Source: Eubacteriales bacterium (GTDB taxonomy: Bacteria; Bacillota; Clostridia; Christensenellales; SZUA-584). Taken from it: a stretch of 20,150 bases of DNA. Position 1 is the stretch's first letter, and the number at the start of each line of letters is the position of its first letter. Shown here piece by piece: positions 1 through 7,249 of the stretch. Made by a program: the position numbers and the translations under genes. The stretch is taken from NCBI GenBank assembly GCA_028711205.1, contig JAQTSP010000013.1, forward strand, positions 1 to 20,150. The letters run 5' to 3'. The notes beneath the pieces were generated by a model. The model was not told the origin of the DNA. It did no database searches and worked only from the letters and a program-made list of their open reading frames with translations.

Positions 1-45
1 GTTTATCGCTACGCTGTATCCAAACTGACCGCGATGGATGTCTAG
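1..45 (+). CDS. Possible 3' end of an upstream gene (partial)
   Basis: Frame 1 is open from the window edge to a TAG at 43-45 and reads VYRYAVSKLTAMDV. Its stop would share a CTAG with the stop of the convergent EAL gene. Fourteen codons are too few to identify a family, and an open frame this short can occur by chance. Confidence 0.3.
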   Translation, partial: VYRYAVSKLTAMDV

Positions 46-2378
46 CTCTTCAGCGAAGCCGCATATTGTTCAAATGCGGCGGGTGAAAGGGGTTTGGCGT
101 AGTAATAACCCTGGAAGTTTTTGCAGCCAAGGCTCAATAATTTCTCTATTTGTTCGTCTGTTTCGACATATTCGGTGATGATATCGACACCGAGCGCATC
201 GCAAACGAGTTTTAACGATTCAAATATCGCGGTACTGTATCTGTTTTTATGGATATCGATGCTGATTTCCCTGTCAATTTTCAGCGTATTGACATTGAGA
301 TATTTAAAGTATGTCAGTGACGAAAAGCCGGCGCCAAAATCGTCGATCGCGACACGGATGCCGGATTTTGACAATGCGCAGATCTTCTTAACAACATTGC
401 TGTCTGCAAGCGCGGCAAGCGTTTCGGTGACCTCGACTTCAAGGCGGTTTCTCGGTATTTTCCGGCTGTCAAGCGTATTCAAAATGAACGGTATCAAATC
501 GTCATTGTCGAACTGTCTGACTGAAAGGTTGATGCTGAACTTTGGTATATCAATGCCGTCGGTTATCCATTTTTTGAACTGATTCGCCGATTCGGCAACC
601 ACCCAGTTTCCAACAGGTATGATGATGCCGCTGTCCTCAAGAAGGCCGATGAACTGACTGGGAGGGACTTTGCCGAATACAGGGTGTGTCCACCTTAAAA
701 GCGCCTCTACGCCATACAGCGAATGCGTATCGTGATTGTATTGCGGCTGGTATTCCAGAGAAAATTCGTTGTTGCAGAGAGCCGTGCGCAACGCGTTCAT
801 CAGTTTGTTCCGTTCCGCGATCTCATTTTCTTTCTGCGCGGAATATAACGCGTAATGTTCTTTTGTGCCGATGGCCTGGCCCAGCGCAAGGCCTGCTTTT
901 TGCACCAGACTGTTTGGATCGTTCTCGTTATTTGATGATATGCAGATGCCGATATTGACCCCGGCAGAAATATACTTGTCTTTTACGATGACGGGATGCA
1001 GGAACAAACGCGTGATCAGCCCGGCAAGCGATATCGCGGAATTTTCCGGCGCAGCGTATACCGGCCTGGCAATGATGAACTCGCCTCCTTTCATGCGCGC
1101 AAAAATATCCTTATTCTTCACGTGCGGGGTAATCAGATCGACCACTTTTTTAATTAGAGCGTCGCCAAACTCATATCCGTAAAAACTGTTGATATGATTG
1201 AGATTGTTAATATCAAAAAGCATGGTAATGACCTGAAAACCATGAGATTCTGCGTCATGTAAAAGTTTTTCAAGTTCCTGTATCATATGCGTATGGTTGG
1301 GCAACCCTGTCAGGGTATCAAAAAAGGCGAGGCGTTTGACCTTGTTTTCGGCGCGCTTTGCTTCCGTGATATCCCTGATCGCAAGAATTTGCCCCATATA
1401 ATCGTCTGAATGGTTATAGAGCGGCAGCGCTGAAAGCAGATAAACTTTGTCGTTGCGCTCAAACTCAATATTTTCATTTTTTTTATGAAGGCCGTTTTCA
1501 GGGAGCCTGTCGAAGAACTCATTGATATTTTTACCCAGCGCCCTGCTCTTTTGTACGGAAAATATTTTTTCCGCCATCGGATTCAGATCGAGCACGATAT
1601 TGCAGTTGTCAAGCAGTATCGTGCCGTCGGTCGTGTTTTCAATGATCATGTCCCTTGCGAGGGGCTGCAGATCAAGAAGCTTCATGCCTGTGACAAGATA
1701 AGTCATCAGCGCGGCAGAAAACAGAAAAGCGACAGGCGTAAAATCTAAATATATATATGGTGTGCTTTTTAAGAAATACATGATGTTTGCGGTGATGGGC
1801 ACAATCGCGCAGCAAAAAAGCACGATGGCCTGAGCGGAAAAAAACTTCGTGGTTTTGACCGACACGTATATGATATATGAGAAAGACACGCATGTCACAA
1901 TATAGGAATAAGCGGTGCTGATGATAAACCCGAGTCCGTATTGAGGGACAAGGAACGTATATGCTGTTCCGGGGATACTGGTTATAGTCCATCCGGAATA
2001 CATGATAAAATGCCAGATGTTTGTCGCCATCAGCAGCGAGACTGCTGCCGGAATGACAAAAAGAAGAATTGTTAACAAAGGACTTTTTATCTTTTTGGAA
2101 GGATTCGTATATCTGTACACGAATAAAGCAAAAAGAACGGGCAGGCTTGGTATTGATATATACTGTACCATAATGGCGATAAGCTTTTGCTTTTCGTTGA
2201 CAAAGCAAAGCTCAAAAGTATAAGAAGCACACCAGATAACGACGAATATGAGCAGAGCCAATAAATGGCCTGCAGCGCGCGCATTTTTGCGTTTTCTTAC
2301 GAATAGTGCGAGTAATGCACAAAGAAATGCCGTAACGAGAACAGGAATACAGTAAGGATTAAAAACAATAGCTGCCAT
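42..2378 (-). CDS. Membrane 7TM-PAS-GGDEF-EAL protein, probable c-di-GMP phosphodiesterase
   Basis: This 778-aa protein probably hydrolyses the second messenger c-di-GMP at the membrane. Residues about 8-230 form seven hydrophobic helices of the 7TM histidine-kinase-type sensor family. A PAS domain follows (about 245-340), then a GGDEF domain (about 350-505) and an EAL domain (about 525-770). The GGDEF signature reads MKGGEF at 429-434, so the Asp of GGDEF is missing. Cyclase activity is therefore unlikely, and the domain may instead bind GTP or regulate the EAL domain. The EAL domain keeps the residues expected for activity: E558-A-L, the DD pair 679-680 in IDDFGAGFSS, K700 in LKID, E736 in ITEYVET, and QGYYYAKPL near the end. 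An SD-like GGAGTG lies just before the ATG. The signal sensed by the 7TM/PAS part cannot be read from sequence. The domain assignment is firm; the net activity is inference. Confidence 0.93.
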   Translation of the reverse strand: MAAIVFNPYCIPVLVTAFLCALLALFVRKRKNARAAGHLLALLIFVVIWCASYTFELCFVNEKQKLIAIMVQYISIPSLPVLFALFVYRYTNPSKKIKSPLLTILLFVIPAAVSLLMATNIWHFIMYSGWTITSIPGTAYTFLVPQYGLGFIISTAYSYIVTCVSFSYIIYVSVKTTKFFSAQAIVLFCCAIVPITANIMYFLKSTPYIYLDFTPVAFLFSAALMTYLVTGMKLLDLQPLARDMIIENTTDGTILLDNCNIVLDLNPMAEKIFSVQKSRALGKNINEFFDRLPENGLHKKNENIEFERNDKVYLLSALPLYNHSDDYMGQILAIRDITEAKRAENKVKRLAFFDTLTGLPNHTHMIQELEKLLHDAESHGFQVITMLFDINNLNHINSFYGYEFGDALIKKVVDLITPHVKNKDIFARMKGGEFIIARPVYAAPENSAISLAGLITRLFLHPVIVKDKYISAGVNIGICISSNNENDPNSLVQKAGLALGQAIGTKEHYALYSAQKENEIAERNKLMNALRTALCNNEFSLEYQPQYNHDTHSLYGVEALLRWTHPVFGKVPPSQFIGLLEDSGIIIPVGNWVVAESANQFKKWITDGIDIPKFSINLSVRQFDNDDLIPFILNTLDSRKIPRNRLEVEVTETLAALADSNVVKKICALSKSGIRVAIDDFGAGFSSLTYFKYLNVNTLKIDREISIDIHKNRYSTAIFESLKLVCDALGVDIITEYVETDEQIEKLLSLGCKNFQGYYYAKPLSPAAFEQYAASLKS

Positions 2379-2415
2379 ACATTCACTCCGAATACACTCT
2401 CAGTTGTATTAAAAA

Positions 2416-2443
2416 AACATACCAACAGTTGATATATAACCAA
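2416..2443 (-). promoter_or_regulatory. Possible promoter of the EAL gene
   Basis: On the minus strand TTGGTT (2443-2438) is followed after 16 bp by TATGTT (2421-2416), which has an extended -10 TGG in front of it. It sits about 40 bp upstream of the start codon. The hexamers are imperfect, so this is tentative. Confidence 0.35.
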
Positions 2444-2488
2444 ATATAAACAAATGAAACGAATAATTGGATAATTTTAAATATTCTT

Positions 2489-2518
2489 TTGCAATACAGA
2501 CATGGGATGTAATATAAT
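2489..2518 (+). promoter_or_regulatory. Sigma-A promoter for lemA-DUF2207
   Basis: TTGCAA at 2489-2494, an 18-bp spacer and TATAAT at 2513-2518 form a good sigma-A promoter. Transcription would begin near 2525. That excludes the upstream in-frame ATG at 2502 as the lemA start and supports the ATG at 2550. Confidence 0.75.
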
Positions 2519-2549
2519 AAATCATCAAAGAAAAGGAGGGCCTTTCGCA

Positions 2550-3101
2550 ATGGTTTACATTATTGTCGGCGCGGTTTTATTTTTATTGATCATCTGGATC
2601 ATTGCCTCGTATAACGGGTTTGTCAGGCTGAAAAACAGCATTGAAGAAGCGTTTTCCACGATGGACGTATATTTGAAAAAAAGGTACGATCTTATCCCGA
2701 ATCTTGTTGAAACGGTCAAAGGGTATGCGAGCCATGAGAAAGAAACGCTGGAGCGCGTGATGGCCGCAAGAAACATGGCGGCGTCCGCGAAAACGATGGA
2801 TGAGCGGGTCGAGGGAGAAAACATGCTTGCGGGCACGCTGAAGACGCTGTTTGCCGTGGCCGAGGCGTATCCCGACTTAAAAGCGAATACGAGCTTTCTC
2901 GAACTTCAGGGCGAGCTTAGGCGTATCGAGGACGAGATCGCGAACTCGAGGAAATATTATAACGCCGTTGTCAAAACGTACAATACCAAAAGAGAGGTCT
3001 TCCCGAGCGTCATCATCGCCGGGTTGTTCCGTTTCGAGAAAAAGCCGCTTTTTGAAGTCTCGGCCGAAGAGCAAAGGGAGAACGTCAAGGTACAGTTTTG
3101 A
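2550..3101 (+). CDS. lemA: LemA family protein
   Basis: This 183-aa protein belongs to the LemA family: one N-terminal membrane anchor (about 2-20) followed by an all-helical bundle. The diagnostic stretch is seen around residues 35-60, with DVYLKKRYDLIPNLVETVKGY, then helices rich in Glu/Arg and a C-terminal FPSVIIAGLFRF segment that is typical of the family. The exact cellular role of LemA proteins is not established. In Bacillota they are commonly encoded next to DUF2207 or TPM-domain membrane proteins, as here. The start is ATG 2550, chosen because AAAGGAGGG lies 10 bp upstream and because a longer in-frame ATG at 2502 falls inside the promoter. The next gene begins 51 bp downstream with its own SD, so the two probably form one transcript. 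Confidence 0.92.
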   Translation: MVYIIVGAVLFLLIIWIIASYNGFVRLKNSIEEAFSTMDVYLKKRYDLIPNLVETVKGYASHEKETLERVMAARNMAASAKTMDERVEGENMLAGTLKTLFAVAEAYPDLKANTSFLELQGELRRIEDEIANSRKYYNAVVKTYNTKREVFPSVIIAGLFRFEKKPLFEVSAEEQRENVKVQF

Positions 3102-3152
3102 TATGTCTTATCGTCGTGCTTACAAACCTGATTAACGGTTAGGGGGATACGA

Positions 3153-5093
3153 ATGAAAAAAGTACTTTTGTTGGTTGCAGTCATTTTGATTGTGATGTGC
3201 CTGCCCAGGACGGCCTGTGCTGATGGCGAGTATGATATCGTCAGCTACGACGTGCATATCACCGTTTCGGAAAACAATATCGCTGACGTGACGGAAACGA
3301 TCACGCTTGATTACCTGCAGCAGCGCCACGGATTTTATTTCTACCTGCAATACAGAGGTACGGGCTATCAGCTGATCGACGATGAATGGGTTGAATCGGG
3401 CTACGATCAAAACATCTATGACTTTAACGTCGATGGGTATGAATATTCGCTTTCAAGGGAGGATGGGTATCTGATCGCACAGATCGGTGACGCTGATATG
3501 CTTGTTTCTGGCGAGCACACGTATGTTATCACGTACAAATGCGACATGGGCGATAACGGTTATGATACGTTTGATGAGTTTTACAGGAACCTGATCTACT
3601 GGCAGCCCGGTTATACAATCGAAAATGCCAGTTTTACGATCGAACTGCCCGGAGATTTTGACGCGTCGCTGGCCGGCGTTACGATCGGCGAATACGGGTA
3701 TGCGTACACCGAGGACGTTTACTGGGAGAAAGACGGCAACGCAATCACGGGCTATGCGCTCCGGCCAATGTACGGCGGAGAAACAATCACGGTCAGGGCG
3801 ACATTCCCGGACAATTATTTTGCCGGCGAAAGCAACCCGATGCAAACGCTGACGTACGTCGTATACGGTATTTGCGCATTCTGTGTGCTTTTAGCGCTTG
3901 TACTGTGGATCATTTTCGGCAGGGATGAGCGTGTTTTCCCGACGGTCGAGTTTTACGCGCCGGACGGCATGACGCCGGCGGAGGCCGGGTATGTGATCGA
4001 TGGGTGCGTCGACGACAAGGACGTGATCGCGCTGCTGCTGTATTGGGCGGACAAAGGATATTTGAAGATCGTCGAGAAGGAGAAGAATGAGTTCGAATTT
4101 GTCAAGCTGGGCGATCTGCCGGATCACGCCAGAAAGTTTGAAAGGACGATGTTTGACGACCTGTTCAAAGGCCGCGACGCCGTGGCCATTTCGAGCCTCA
4201 AGCAGTCTTTTTATACCACGATGCAGACAACAAAAACCGGCGTGTCAAACTATTTTGACGGTTCCGAAAAGCGCATGGTTTTTACGAAAGCATCCAAAAG
4301 ATCAAGGGGCTTCATGGGGCTGTTGACGATGCTGCCCATTGCGGTTACGATGTTCATACTGGTAAACCGTGATGCGGGGAATATTTTCTGGGCGCTGGCT
4401 ATCGCGGTTGTTGTGGCATGGGTCATCAGCAGGCCGGTGTCCGTACTGGTGGAATTGATGGAAAAATGGCGTTCGACACAGCCCGGAGCGAGGGCCGCAA
4501 AGCTGATACTCTATCTGCTGATTCTGGCCGTCGTGTTTGCGATGTATATCTTTGTCGTGCCGGCCGTTTTAGAAGGATCGGCTGCATTTACCGCGACACC
4601 CGCGATGCCGGTCACCTGTGCGGCGACATTTATCATGCTGCTGTTGATGGTGATCATGCGCAAACGGACAAAGCAGGGGAGCGAATGGTACGGCAAGATA
4701 CTGGGCTTTAGAAACTTCATCGAAAAGGCGGAAAAAGACAGGATACTGAAACTGGTGGAGGAGAATCCTTCCTACTTCTATAACGTGCTTCCGTATGCGT
4801 ATGTGCTCGGTGTTACAAACAAGTGGGCAAAGAATTTCGAGAGCATCGGCGTCGAACCGCCGCAATGGTACAGCGGGTATTACGGTGCGTCGATGTTTAA
4901 CACGATCGTATTCACATCGCTGATGACGCGGCACATGTCCGGGTTCCAGACTGCGATGACGTCGAGGCCGTCAACGAGCAGCTACCGGGGCAGCGGTTAT
5001 GGCGGCGGTTTCCGCGGTGGCGGCGGCGGGTTCGGCGGCGGCGGTTTTTCCGGCGGCGGATTCGGCGGCGGCGGCGGCGGCGGAAGCTGGTAA
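3153..5093 (+). CDS. DUF2207 family membrane protein with glycine-rich C-terminus
   Basis: This 646-aa predicted membrane protein has a signal peptide (about 1-24, ending near ACADG). An extracytoplasmic beta-rich DUF2207 domain follows (about 25-228), then a transmembrane helix (about 233-255). The conserved cytoplasmic segment starting YAPDGMTPAEAGYV near 268 resembles a winged-helix fold. Further hydrophobic helices lie near 389-405, 410-428, 449-475 and 485-502. The last 40 residues are almost only Gly with Ser, Phe, Arg and Tyr, and end in GGSW. Such tails are frequent in this family. Function is unknown; the repeated pairing with LemA suggests a joint envelope role. The SD AGGGGG precedes ATG 3153, and no separate promoter is visible in the 51-bp gap. 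Confidence 0.9.
   Translation: MKKVLLLVAVILIVMCLPRTACADGEYDIVSYDVHITVSENNIADVTETITLDYLQQRHGFYFYLQYRGTGYQLIDDEWVESGYDQNIYDFNVDGYEYSLSREDGYLIAQIGDADMLVSGEHTYVITYKCDMGDNGYDTFDEFYRNLIYWQPGYTIENASFTIELPGDFDASLAGVTIGEYGYAYTEDVYWEKDGNAITGYALRPMYGGETITVRATFPDNYFAGESNPMQTLTYVVYGICAFCVLLALVLWIIFGRDERVFPTVEFYAPDGMTPAEAGYVIDGCVDDKDVIALLLYWADKGYLKIVEKEKNEFEFVKLGDLPDHARKFERTMFDDLFKGRDAVAISSLKQSFYTTMQTTKTGVSNYFDGSEKRMVFTKASKRSRGFMGLLTMLPIAVTMFILVNRDAGNIFWALAIAVVVAWVISRPVSVLVELMEKWRSTQPGARAAKLILYLLILAVVFAMYIFVVPAVLEGSAAFTATPAMPVTCAATFIMLLLMVIMRKRTKQGSEWYGKILGFRNFIEKAEKDRILKLVEENPSYFYNVLPYAYVLGVTNKWAKNFESIGVEPPQWYSGYYGASMFNTIVFTSLMTRHMSGFQTAMTSRPSTSSYRGSGYGGGFRGGGGGFGGGGFSGGGFGGGGGGGSW
4996..5090 (+). repeat. 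Low-complexity GGC/GGN glycine-codon tract
   Basis: The 3' end of the DUF2207 gene is an irregular run of GGC, GGT and GGN codons encoding the glycine-rich tail. It is prone to slippage and its exact length may differ between strains. Confidence 0.8.
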
Positions 5094-5100
5094 AGAATCA

Positions 5101-5152
5101 TAACTGCGAACAGTTAAAAACGGCTCTGTTATTCGGCGGGGCTGTTTTTTTC
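5101..5152 (+). terminator. Intrinsic terminator after the DUF2207 gene
   Basis: Two hairpins follow the stop codon. The first has TAACTG (5101-5106) paired with CAGTTA (5111-5116) around a CGAA loop. The second pairs 5116-5127 with 5138-5149, using several G-T wobbles, and ends in seven T at 5145-5151. The second fits an intrinsic terminator for the lemA operon. Confidence 0.6.
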
Positions 5153-5157
5153 GGGGT

Positions 5158-5184
5158 CCCCGGCGACGCGTAGCGTCGTTGGGG
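5158..5184. repeat. Strong 12-bp hairpin with GTA loop
   Basis: CCCCGGCGACGC at 5158-5169 pairs over its full length with GCGTCGTTGGGG at 5173-5184, with two G-T wobbles and a 3-nt loop. No T tract follows on either strand. It looks like a small intergenic repeat or an extra RNA hairpin; copy number in the genome is unknown. Confidence 0.5.
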
Positions 5185-5281
5185 TGGTTATCGGAAGAAA
5201 CATGTTGCAAGGCTTAACATAATAGATACCGCATAATTTTATGAGATACAGATTTATCTCCTCGGAAATATATAACATGAT

Positions 5282-5305
5282 ATATGTTATATTAATATAA
5301 CATAT
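5282..5305. promoter_or_regulatory. 24-bp perfect palindrome, probable operator
   Basis: Positions 5282-5305 are a perfect inverted repeat with half-site ATATGTTATATT. The core ATATAACAT occurs three times in alternating orientation, at 5270-5278 (+), 5284-5292 (-) and 5295-5303 (+). It lies 44 bp before the ribbon-helix-helix gene and is the likely autoregulatory operator. Confidence 0.6.
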
Positions 5306-5349
5306 CAAAGGAACATGTGTCAAGATATAATCGTATCGAGGTGAGAATA

Positions 5350-5547
5350 ATGAAAAGTAATAGAATCCAAATACCCAAAAAAGAAAATGTAAAAGGTGAA
5401 GACGGATATAAAACTTTTTCAATACGCATTAAAGAAGAAACGGTTGCAGCACTTGATAAAATTGCAAATGAAAGCAACCGTTCAAGAAATGAGTTGATTA
5501 ATATTTTTTTGGAATACGGTATCGAAAACTACGAAATCATAGAATGA
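5350..5547 (+). CDS. Ribbon-helix-helix (Arc/CopG-like) DNA-binding protein
   Basis: This 65-aa protein has a flexible basic N-terminus (1-20), then YKTFSIRIKEETVAALDKIA. That segment fits the DNA-contacting beta strand (about 21-27) and first helix (29-41) of a ribbon-helix-helix fold. A second helix follows after the NRSR turn (45-57). Proteins of this size and fold are small dimeric repressors, often autoregulatory. The start is ATG 5350 with the SD GAGGTGA at 5338-5344; a longer in-frame start at 5317 lacks a ribosome binding site. The gene is markedly A+T-rich with AAA/GAA-heavy codons, unlike its G+C-richer neighbours, which suggests acquisition by transfer. No toxin, plasmid or phage partner gene adjoins it, so its target beyond its own promoter is unknown. 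Confidence 0.82.
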   Translation: MKSNRIQIPKKENVKGEDGYKTFSIRIKEETVAALDKIANESNRSRNELINIFLEYGIENYEIIE

Positions 5548-5765
5548 GAAAGGCTCAAACATTGTCTGTATATAGGAAACATTGGAGTATTTCTTAAACT
5601 CTGGTATATCCTTATCACATAACGCCGTATGAGGGCTTTTTAAAATCTACTGATCGATTCGGGTTTGGTTGCTTTTATATTTGAGTGCCTGTTTATTTCG
5701 GAACACACTGTAATATCAAGGAATATAGTAAAGGGAAAGCTTAATTTTAAGGGAGTGAAAATGAT

Positions 5766-6464
5766 ATGAGCTGCTCGCCAAACCAGAATACGATGACGCA
5801 GGGGAATAATCAGGCAACCGCCATGCAGGCCGCGGGCGCGCCCGGGCTTGGCAAGGAGGCGCCCGATTTTACGGCAATGACCACGGAAGGTATCAAAAGC
5901 CTGTCCGATTATCGCGGAAAATGGGTGATTCTCTTTAGTCATCCGGGGGATTTCACCCCGGTTTGTACGACCGAATTTATCGCTTTCGCGCAGCGCTGGC
6001 AGGATTTTCAGGACAGAAACGCGGAGCTGATGGGGTTGTCTATCGATTCGAACGCTTCTCACATCGCTTGGATCATCAACATATACCGCAATACGGGTAT
6101 CGAGATCCCGTTCCCGATCATCGAGGATAGGGATATGGCGATATCGAAAATGTATGGTATGATACAGCCGGGCGTCAGCACGACGGAAACGGTCAGGAAC
6201 GTTTTCTTCATCGACCCGAACGGTATCATACGCGCCAAGCTGATTTATCCGCTGACAAACGGCAGGAATATCGGGGAGATATTGCGGCTTCTGGACGCGC
6301 TTCAGACAACAGATGCGCGGCAGGTTGCGACGCCCGCGAACTGGCGGCCCGGATATCCGACCATCATACCTGCCCCGAAAACAGTCAGCGCCGCGAAAGA
6401 GAGGCTCGATTCGGGAGACAACTGCATGGATTGGTATTTGTGTTATAGCCCGAACGAGAGTTAG
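5766..6464 (+). CDS. Peroxiredoxin (AhpC/TSA family, Prx6/1-Cys type)
   Basis: This 232-aa thiol peroxidase reduces hydrogen peroxide and organic peroxides in the cytoplasm. The thioredoxin-like fold begins near residue 28 (GLGKEAPDFTA). The active-site motif P60-GDFTPVC67-TTEF supplies the peroxidatic Cys67 with Pro60 and Thr64. The long C-terminal extension after about residue 175 (TPANWRPGYP) is typical of the Prx6 subfamily. There are extra cysteines at 220 and 226 (DNCMDWYLC), so a resolving role is possible, as in archaeal members of this group. The N-terminal 25 residues are Gln/Ala/Asn-rich and look disordered. The SD GGGAGTGA precedes the ATG. An ATG five bases earlier runs into TGA at once. 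The donor reductant cannot be told from the sequence. Confidence 0.93.
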   Translation: MSCSPNQNTMTQGNNQATAMQAAGAPGLGKEAPDFTAMTTEGIKSLSDYRGKWVILFSHPGDFTPVCTTEFIAFAQRWQDFQDRNAELMGLSIDSNASHIAWIINIYRNTGIEIPFPIIEDRDMAISKMYGMIQPGVSTTETVRNVFFIDPNGIIRAKLIYPLTNGRNIGEILRLLDALQTTDARQVATPANWRPGYPTIIPAPKTVSAAKERLDSGDNCMDWYLCYSPNES

Positions 6465-6727
6465 GGAATCACTGAACATGAGGGATGTTGTATTTGTGAG
6501 AAGGTTTTGCATCCTTCGAGGAGCGGAACCGCAGAAATAGCCGCTCTGCAGCACGGTAGCACATAAACCCGGCCGCACAGACAGCATGAGGGATGAATCA
6601 GCGGTTTTCCACTGTGGTATGCCTGTGTCCTCCTCTTTTATGGAGGATACGGGCAGTTCGCCTGTCTCATCAATCGTATCATCGCTGCCTTTTATCTGAC
6701 GATTGGCGTGTTGTTTTTTTGTATGCT
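6465..6727. other. Intergenic stretch with hairpins and a repeated 11-mer, no gene
   Basis: I see no convincing gene between the peroxiredoxin and DUF1540 genes. The stretch holds CATGAGGGATG twice in direct orientation (6477-6487 and 6585-6595). It also holds a hairpin GAGCGG/CCGCTC (6521-6526 with 6541-6546) that competes with GCAGA/TCTGC (6531-6535 with 6545-6549). A third hairpin pairs 6625-6633 with 6642-6650. None is followed by a T tract. The long open frame antisense to this region is best read as a shadow of the peroxiredoxin gene. Confidence 0.5.
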
Positions 6728-6755
6728 TTGTTAAAAAAACCTCCGGCGGCATAAT
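6728..6755 (+). promoter_or_regulatory. Probable promoter of the DUF1540 gene
   Basis: TTGTTA (6728-6733) and CATAAT (6750-6755) are separated by 16 bp, close to sigma-A consensus. Transcription would begin near 6762, about 47 nt before the gene. Confidence 0.45.
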
Positions 6756-6779
6756 TTTTGCATAACAGGGAGATACTAA

Positions 6780-6809
6780 ATGAAAAATATGCTTGAAGGA
6801 GATTTTTGA
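6780..6809 (+). CDS. Possible 9-codon upstream ORF (leader peptide)
   Basis: ATG 6780 preceded by AGGGAGA (6767-6773) at a good distance opens a frame reading MKNMLEGDF. It ends at TGA 6807-6809, whose last base is the first base of the DUF1540 ATG. The SD of the next gene lies inside this frame. Translational coupling is possible, but so is chance. Confidence 0.3.
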   Translation: MKNMLEGDF

Positions 6810-7153
6810 TGCAGACATTAAAATGCGAGGCGTCGGATTGCATGTATAACACAAACAGCCAGTGCGCCGCGAACGTCATCCAGGTCAACGGCACAAGAGC
6901 GCAGACGTATTGCGACACGTATATCAAGGACAGTGCATTTGTCGCGGCAGGCAAGGAGAACATGGGCGTGCTGACGGGCAGCGTGGCGGCAGACACCGAA
7001 TTCGGTTCGGATTTGACGGGATCGCCGCGAATTTCCTGCACCGTGACAAAATGCGCGTATAACAATTCCTTTCATTGCAGGGCGGACGGTGTCGAGATAG
7101 ACAATCCTTCTGATACAATGATGTGCAATTGCAAAACATACAGGCCAAAATAG
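6809..7153 (+). CDS. DUF1540 domain protein, two cysteine-rich repeats
   Basis: This 114-aa protein contains two copies of the small DUF1540 domain, known mainly from Clostridia and thought to bind metal. The first copy has C6, C11, C19 and C35 with the CxYN motif at C11-M-Y-N. The second has C77, C82, C90, C106 and C108 with CAYN. Between them (about 38-72) is a Gly/Ala/Thr linker without cysteines. The start is ATG 6809, set by AAGGAG at 6796-6801; the in-frame TTG at 6806 is too close to the SD. No signal peptide or membrane segment is visible. The biochemical role is unknown, and metal binding is inferred only from the cysteine spacing. A bidirectional terminator follows about 50 bp downstream. 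Confidence 0.88.
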   Translation: MQTLKCEASDCMYNTNSQCAANVIQVNGTRAQTYCDTYIKDSAFVAAGKENMGVLTGSVAADTEFGSDLTGSPRISCTVTKCAYNNSFHCRADGVEIDNPSDTMMCNCKTYRPK

Positions 7154-7203
7154 TAACAACCCAGTGCGGAAGGATGCTTAGAATGTAATATTTGTATAAG
7201 AAA

Positions 7204-7225
7204 AACCACAGTCAAAGCTGTGGTT
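7204..7225. terminator. Bidirectional terminator between DUF1540 and the riboswitch unit
   Basis: AACCACAG (7204-7211) pairs perfectly with CTGTGGTT (7218-7225) around a 6-nt loop. On the minus strand it is followed by TTTTTCTT, a good intrinsic terminator for the riboswitch transcript. On the plus strand the tail CTTCTT is weaker but may end the DUF1540 message. Confidence 0.75.
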
Positions 7226-7249
7226 CTTCTTCGCCTTTTCGGCAAAAAT

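Noticed and set aside
1672..2208. 178-codon minus-strand frame inside the EAL gene
   Set aside because: It overlaps the 7TM sensor part of a clear gene in another frame and is Cys/His/Arg-rich without recognisable domains.
3102..3152. Separate promoter or terminator between lemA and the DUF2207 gene
   Set aside because: No hexamer pair or hairpin with a T tract could be found in this 51-bp gap; co-transcription is simpler.
5317..5349. Earlier start for the ribbon-helix-helix protein
   Set aside because: It has no ribosome binding site, while ATG 5350 has GAGGTGA, which falls inside the extension.
5640..6854. 404-codon open frame on the minus strand
   Set aside because: It runs antisense through the whole peroxiredoxin gene and reads as Arg/Pro/His-rich sequence without a family signature. 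The peroxiredoxin on the plus strand is unmistakable.
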